DNA of 17,450 nt, taken from JBHHXG01 sp046756985 (GTDB lineage Bacteria; Pseudomonadota; Zetaproteobacteria; Mariprofundales; Mariprofundaceae). This document shows, one piece after another, positions 13,645-17,450 of the stretch. The notes beneath the pieces were generated by a model. The model was not told the origin of the DNA and searched no databases. It saw nothing but the letters and a program-made list of their open reading frames with translations. Where the stretch lies: positions 1-17,450 of the forward strand of contig JBHHXG010000037.1 of NCBI GenBank assembly GCA_046756985.1, written 5' to 3'. Position 1 is the first letter of the stretch; every line of letters starts with the position of its first letter. The translations under genes were made by a program, and so were the position numbers.

Positions 13645-14776
13645 TATTCCCGGATGTAACCTGTGGCGCGCAGTATGCTGCGTGGGCCTGGTGCTCATGG
13701 CGGGCGGCTGCACTTCCACTGGCAAGGGTAAGGTTCCATCGTTCAGTTTTTTGAATACCTATGAAGCGGCATTAAGGGATTTCGAGCGTGGCCGTATTAT
13801 GGAGGCACGCAGCAAAGTGTTGGCCATGGACAAGGCACGCGAGGACTACGCCAAGGCGCGGACGCTACTGAAAAAGAAAATTAATCCGGCGCGCCTGCGT
13901 CTGCTGCGGCACTATCGGCTTAAAGGCGAAGCAGCTGAACTGGCGAACGAATGGTCCAAGGCTATGAATTATTATGGGCAGGCAGCAGCTTTCTCAATCA
14001 AGCCGGAAATATTTGAAAAAAAGCGTGATGTGATGCGTCTGAAAATGCGGCAGACCCGCCTGGAGGCACTGATATCCGAACGGCGTAAGGAGGACGCTGC
14101 ATGGCTGGCCGGGCTGGATGCCTATGAGCCACCCAAAGGCGTGGATCCCCGCGACGAGGTATTCCTGCGCAAACGCCGGGATTATCAGAATGATATGGAT
14201 GACAGAGCGTCCCGGAGTTACCGTGAGGCACGGCGCTACCTGTACCGGGACATGCCGGAAATTGCCTATGTTGAAATCGAGTCACATCTCCGTCTTGAGC
14301 CTGATTCTGACCGCGGAAAACGCCTGAAGGAAGAGATCAGAAAGGCTCTGCCGAAAAATATTCATATCCCTGCCGATATGCGCATAAAGGATAAGTTGGC
14401 CCGTACATTTAAGCGTGTGCCAGCACCGAAATCAGTGACTGCAAAACAGATACATGGGCTGATCCGCAAGGGCGAATGGCTGAAGGCCAAGCAATATGCG
14501 CTTGTTTACCGGCGCGAGGGTGGCAAGGACGCCGAGCGTTTGCTGAAACAGATTCAGACAAATATTGAAAAGGAAGCGGCTACGCTGTTCTACAAGGGTC
14601 GGGTCGATTTCCGGCGCGAACATCTTGATCAGGCCGTGAAAAACTGGGCTGCAGCGGTAGATTTAATGCCCGACCACACCGAATATGTTGAGGCGCTGCG
14701 CCGGGCACAGCAGTTGCAGGAACGTTTACGTGTTCTTCGGAGTGAAAGCGAAACGACCGAGCAGAAAAAAGAATAG
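13637..14776 (+). CDS. Helical/TPR-like lipoprotein of unknown function
   Basis: With the GTG 13637 start the product has 379 residues and a short type II signal peptide. A hydrophobic stretch at about 11-23 is followed by MAGGC, with C25 as the lipidated residue (the -3 Ala is less common than Leu). A longer frame from 13607 lacks a better signal. The mature protein is almost wholly helical and very rich in Lys, Arg and Glu. A TPR-like repeat pair is visible near 315-350, containing ATLFYKGRVDFRREHLDQAV then NWAAAVDLMP. A similar pattern, AAELANEWSKAMNYYGQAA, lies at about 100-118. The end (about 350-379) looks like a coiled coil. It is probably anchored in the outer or inner membrane facing the periplasm, and may be a scaffold. 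It overlaps the cyclase gene by 8 bases, so the two may function together. I do not recognise a named family. Confidence 0.75.
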   Translation: MHNIPGCNLWRAVCCVGLVLMAGGCTSTGKGKVPSFSFLNTYEAALRDFERGRIMEARSKVLAMDKAREDYAKARTLLKKKINPARLRLLRHYRLKGEAAELANEWSKAMNYYGQAAAFSIKPEIFEKKRDVMRLKMRQTRLEALISERRKEDAAWLAGLDAYEPPKGVDPRDEVFLRKRRDYQNDMDDRASRSYREARRYLYRDMPEIAYVEIESHLRLEPDSDRGKRLKEEIRKALPKNIHIPADMRIKDKLARTFKRVPAPKSVTAKQIHGLIRKGEWLKAKQYALVYRREGGKDAERLLKQIQTNIEKEAATLFYKGRVDFRREHLDQAVKNWAAAVDLMPDHTEYVEALRRAQQLQERLRVLRSESETTEQKKE

Positions 14777-14780
14777 GACA

Positions 14781-14785
14781 GGCGG
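14781..14785 (+). promoter_or_regulatory. Ribosome binding site of ispG
   Basis: GGCGG, within AGGACAGGCGG, lies 6 bases before GTG 14792. That spacing favours the GTG over the TTG one codon earlier. Confidence 0.5.
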
Positions 14786-14791
14786 TGCTTG

Positions 14792-15895
14792 GTGAGTAAT
14801 CGTGATGTTATCCTGTCACCCAGGAGAAAGACGAGACAAATCATGGTGGGCAATGTTGCTGTTGGTGGTGATGCGCCGATCGCCGTGCAGTCCATGACCA
14901 ATACGCTGACAACAGATATTGATGCAACGGCGGCTCAGATTCATGCTCTGGAAGCGGCCGGCGCGGATATTGTTCGTGTCTCTGTGCCAGATCCGGAATC
15001 AGCGGCCGCGATGCCGGAAATCCTGAAACAGACTAGTATTCCGATTATCGCCGACATTCATTTCAGCTACAAAATGGCGCTGGCAGCCATGGAAGCGGGC
15101 GTGCACGGCCTGCGGCTGAATCCCGGCAATATCGGTGGTCGCAAAAGGGTTGAAACAGTCGTTGCGGCAGCGAAAGAGCGCGGCATCTCCATTCGCATTG
15201 GTGTTAACGCCGGCTCATTGGAAAAGGATTTGCAGGAAAAATACGGCGAGCCATGTGCGGATGCGATGGTGGAATCAGCCCTCTCTCATATTCACATCCT
15301 TGAAGATATGGATTTTTTCGATATCAAGGTATCGCTGAAGGCCAGTAATATACCGATGACGGTGATGGCCTATCGTAAGCTGGCCGGGCAGGTAAATTAT
15401 CCGTTTCACCTCGGGATTACCGAGTCCGGTAGTCAATTTGGCGGTAGCGTCAAATCCTCGATCGGACTTGGTATGATATTGGCTGATGGCATTGGTGATA
15501 CGATACGCGTATCACTGGCAGCCGATCCTGTCGAAGAAATCAGGGTTGGTTTTGAAATTCTGAAATGTTTGGGATTACGTCACCGCGGTGTGAATCTGAT
15601 CGCCTGTCCTTCATGCGCAAGGCAGAAGTTTGACGTCATCAAGACGGTAGCAAAACTGGAAGAGCGTCTGGCGCATATCCATGAGAGTGTGGACGTGGCT
15701 GTGATCGGCTGTGTCGTCAATGGGCCGGGTGAGGCGCGCGAAGCCGACCTTGGCATTACGGGTGGATTTCCTGTGCATATGATGTACAAGGACGGCGAAA
15801 AGTCTGAAAAGGTCAATGCGGACGATATGCTTGACCATATCGTCGAAGAGGTAGAAAGGCGCGCCGCGCTTTTGCGTGCGAAAAAGGAGAAATAG
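14792..15895 (+). CDS. ispG: 4-hydroxy-3-methylbut-2-enyl diphosphate synthase (GcpE)
   Basis: Catalyses the conversion of methylerythritol cyclodiphosphate to HMBPP, the penultimate step of the MEP isoprenoid pathway, using a [4Fe-4S] cluster and an external electron donor. From GTG 14792 the protein has 367 residues, matching the 372 of E. coli IspG. The N-terminal TIM barrel shows GGDAPIAVQSMTNT at 25-38, IVRVSVPDP at 60-68, IADIHFSYKMAL at 86-97, and LRLNPGNIG at 107-115. The cluster ligands are C272 and C275 (CPSCARQ), C307 (GCVVNGPGE) and E314, equivalent to C270, C273, C305 and E312 in E. coli. It follows the lipoprotein gene by 15 bases and precedes a small lipoprotein gene by 2. In many gammaproteobacteria ispG is followed directly by hisS, so the intervening small gene is the local difference. 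Confidence 0.97.
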   Translation: MSNRDVILSPRRKTRQIMVGNVAVGGDAPIAVQSMTNTLTTDIDATAAQIHALEAAGADIVRVSVPDPESAAAMPEILKQTSIPIIADIHFSYKMALAAMEAGVHGLRLNPGNIGGRKRVETVVAAAKERGISIRIGVNAGSLEKDLQEKYGEPCADAMVESALSHIHILEDMDFFDIKVSLKASNIPMTVMAYRKLAGQVNYPFHLGITESGSQFGGSVKSSIGLGMILADGIGDTIRVSLAADPVEEIRVGFEILKCLGLRHRGVNLIACPSCARQKFDVIKTVAKLEERLAHIHESVDVAVIGCVVNGPGEAREADLGITGGFPVHMMYKDGEKSEKVNADDMLDHIVEEVERRAALLRAKKEK

Positions 15896-15897
15896 GG

Positions 15898-16143
15898 ATG
15901 CTCTCGAAGGCTTTTGTTATCCTGGTCGCATTGATGCTGCCTTCCTGTACGGGTGTGTATATTGGTTTGCCTGGCGGACCGGTGCAGATTGGCGCCAGTG
16001 TGTCTTCAGACGGTGTGTATGCGGACGTTGATACCGGACCGGGCAGCATAGGGGTTTCTGCGGATAGCAAAAAAGATGATCTGTTTGTAGAGCCGCCTGA
16101 AGATGCAGAAGCAGACGAGGATGATCGGGAAGGGGACCGCTGA
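15898..16143 (+). CDS. Small acidic lipoprotein, unknown function
   Basis: An 81-residue product with a type II signal peptide: MLSKAFVILVALMLPSC, with lipobox LPSC and C17 as the lipidated residue. The mature part is small (65 residues). It has a glycine/valine-rich segment (YIGLPGGPVQIGASVSSDGVY) that looks like repeated short beta strands, and then a strongly acidic tail from about residue 58 (KKDDLFVEPPEDAEADEDD). AAGGAG at 15884-15889, 8 bases before ATG 15898, is a clean ribosome binding site. The gene is squeezed between ispG (2-base gap) and hisS (6-base gap). That spacing supports it being a real gene co-transcribed with both. No family is recognised; relation to isoprenoid or histidyl-tRNA synthesis is not implied by its sequence. 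Confidence 0.7.
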   Translation: MLSKAFVILVALMLPSCTGVYIGLPGGPVQIGASVSSDGVYADVDTGPGSIGVSADSKKDDLFVEPPEDAEADEDDREGDR

Positions 16144-16149
16144 CGAGGT

Positions 16150-17421
16150 ATGGGAAATAAGCTGAAAAGTATTCGTGGCATTCACGACGGCATGCCGTCA
16201 GAGGCGATATGCTGGTGTTACATCGAGAAGGTGGCCAGAAAGGTGTTTGCTGCTTATGCCTTTGATGAGGTTCGCCTGCCCATTTTGGAGCCGACTGAGC
16301 TGTTTGTGCGCTCTATCGGCGAAGCGACGGATATCGTCTCCAAGGAAATGTACCGTTTTGAGGACCGGGGAGGCGATGATCTCTGCCTGCGGCCGGAGGG
16401 AACAGCAGGTGCTGTCCGCGCCTATTTGCAGGCCGGATTGACCCGCTCTGGCATTCAACGCTGGTATTATACCGGCCCGATGTTTCGTCGCGAACGGCCG
16501 CAAAAGGGCCGGCTGCGCCAGTTTCAGCAGATCGGTGTGGAATTGTTTGGTGCTGCTGGTCCTGTGGAAGATGCGGAAGTTGTGGCCATGGCACAGCAAA
16601 TAGTGGATGGACTATCTATCGGGGATACGCACCTGGAAATCAATTCGCTGGGCTGTCCTGTATGTCGCCCCAGCTACCGGGAATATCTGGTGACATACCT
16701 GCAGGGAAAATCAAACCGGCTGTGTGAGACCTGTCAGGAACGGATTCGGAAAAATCCAATGCGGGTGCTTGATTGCAAGGTTGAAAGCTGCCAGCAGGAG
16801 CTAACCGATGCGCCCCATATACTTGCCCATCTGTGTGAAGACTGCGATATGCATTTTTCGGGCCTGAAACAATGTCTGGACACACTGAGTATTTCCTATC
16901 ATGTCAATCCGCTCATTGTCAGAGGGCTGGATTACTACAACCGCACAGCATTTGAAGTCGTTACGGGCAGGCTTGGCGCGCAGGGAACAGTGATTGCCGG
17001 AGGCCGCTATGACAGCCTGGTGGAAGAGCTGGGCGGTCCTGCCACGCCTGCTGTCGGCTTCGCTCTTGGCCTGGAAAGGCTGGCCATGCTGCTTCCGGAG
17101 ATGACGCCGGATGGCCCCGATGTGGCGGTCGTGGCACTTGGCGAGGATGCACAGTCCTTTGCGCTTCAGCAGGCAGACAGCTTGCGTAAGGCCGGGCTTC
17201 GCGTCGTGCACTGCGGCGCAGGCTCCGCCAAGCGGTTGTTCAAACGGGCCGACCGCGAAGGGGCTCGTTTTGTGCTTGTGGTCGGAGAGGATGAAATACG
17301 AAACAAGGCGGTTACGCTGAAAAACATGCAAGATGGCAGCCAGCAGACAGTGTCGTCCGCAGACGCCTTGAAGCTAGTGAAAAAGGCCGTTGCCAGTCAG
17401 TCAGATCAGCTGAGCCAATAA
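16150..17421 (+). CDS. hisS: Histidyl-tRNA synthetase
   Basis: Class II aminoacyl-tRNA synthetase that charges tRNA-His in the cytosol; 423 residues, a normal bacterial size. Visible are the N-terminal RGIHDGMP at 9-16, ELFVRSIGEATDIVSKEMY at 50-68 with LRPEGTAG, motif 2 from GPMFRRERPQKGRLRQF into QQIGVELFG (109-134), HisA motif VRGLDYY at 257-263, GGRYDSLVEELGG at 284-296, and motif 3 VGFALGLERL at 302-311. The C-terminal anticodon-binding domain covers about 325-423. The insertion domain holds four cysteine groups, including CPVC at 169-172, CETC at 192-195, C209/C214 and CEDC at 229-232, a known arrangement in many bacterial HisRS that could bind zinc. The Shine-Dalgarno GAGG lies almost against the ATG, so initiation may lean on the preceding gene. 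Confidence 0.97.
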   Translation: MGNKLKSIRGIHDGMPSEAICWCYIEKVARKVFAAYAFDEVRLPILEPTELFVRSIGEATDIVSKEMYRFEDRGGDDLCLRPEGTAGAVRAYLQAGLTRSGIQRWYYTGPMFRRERPQKGRLRQFQQIGVELFGAAGPVEDAEVVAMAQQIVDGLSIGDTHLEINSLGCPVCRPSYREYLVTYLQGKSNRLCETCQERIRKNPMRVLDCKVESCQQELTDAPHILAHLCEDCDMHFSGLKQCLDTLSISYHVNPLIVRGLDYYNRTAFEVVTGRLGAQGTVIAGGRYDSLVEELGGPATPAVGFALGLERLAMLLPEMTPDGPDVAVVALGEDAQSFALQQADSLRKAGLRVVHCGAGSAKRLFKRADREGARFVLVVGEDEIRNKAVTLKNMQDGSQQTVSSADALKLVKKAVASQSDQLSQ

Positions 17422-17424
17422 ATC

Positions 17425-17450
17425 ATGCTGAAAGGATTGCAATATATCCT
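17425..17450 (+). CDS. Possible start of the next gene, cut by window edge
   Basis: ATG 17425 lies 3 bases after the hisS stop and opens a frame reading MLKGLQYI to the edge. In many Pseudomonadota hisS is followed by the TPR-like membrane protein gene yfgM and then bamB and der. The eight codons here are too few to tell whether this is the same. There is no strong ribosome binding site. Confidence 0.3.

Noticed and set aside
16654..16848. Cysteine-rich insertion in HisRS as a novelty
   Set aside because: The CxxC groups at residues 169-232 are a known feature of many bacterial histidyl-tRNA synthetases.
16801..17331. 176-residue minus-strand open frame
   Set aside because: It is antisense to hisS, which has complete class II motifs.

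Overview
The window reads as a dense, ordinary-looking chromosomal stretch of a Gram-negative bacterium. It carries BolA, YhbY, YihY/BrkB, two lipoproteins, a WecA-type polyprenyl-phosphate glycosyltransferase and the MEP-pathway enzyme IspG. G+C looks moderate (low to mid 50s by eye). The family mix and the yggS-proC-yggT-yggU order point to Pseudomonadota. A gamma- or zetaproteobacterium (Mariprofundus-like) is my guess, not something the sequence proves. I see no tRNA, rRNA, CRISPR array, insertion sequence or phage gene. No gene-free stretch exceeds 300 bases; the longest gaps are about 120 to 205 bases.

Region A (1-7659, plus strand) is one tightly packed run of nine genes: a 5'-truncated DegT-type aminotransferase, a WecA/MraY-family sugar-1-phosphate transferase, yggS, proC, yggT, yggU, an ArnT-like GT39/83 membrane glycosyltransferase, an ArnC/DPM1-like GT2 and a COG0392-type flippase-like membrane protein. 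Housekeeping genes (PLP homeostasis, proline synthesis, YggT/YggU) sit between two groups of envelope glycan genes. Most junctions overlap or are a few bases long, so co-transcription and translational coupling are likely.

Region B (7656-11943, minus strand) holds a protein with two cyclic-nucleotide-binding-type domains that has its own promoter. Further upstream on the same strand is the row yhbY, bolA, a 36-codon remnant of elbB, yihY and an M24-family Xaa-Pro aminopeptidase. The elbB remnant is the least expected item. It keeps a strong ribosome binding site and the ElbB N-terminal motif, then stops 2 bases before the yihY start, which has no Shine-Dalgarno of its own.

Region C (12148 to the end, plus strand) starts with a membrane-anchored HAMP/class IIIb adenylyl cyclase. 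It overlaps a helical-repeat lipoprotein gene, then come ispG, a small acidic lipoprotein gene, hisS and the first codons of a further gene. The cyclase and the cyclic-nucleotide-binding protein lie about 3.6 kb apart and could form a local cAMP circuit. That link is inference.

No clearly new multi-gene system is visible. The best leads are the elbB remnant acting as a translated leader for yihY, the uncharacterised lipoproteins around ispG, and a 12-base sequence shared by two small upstream regions.
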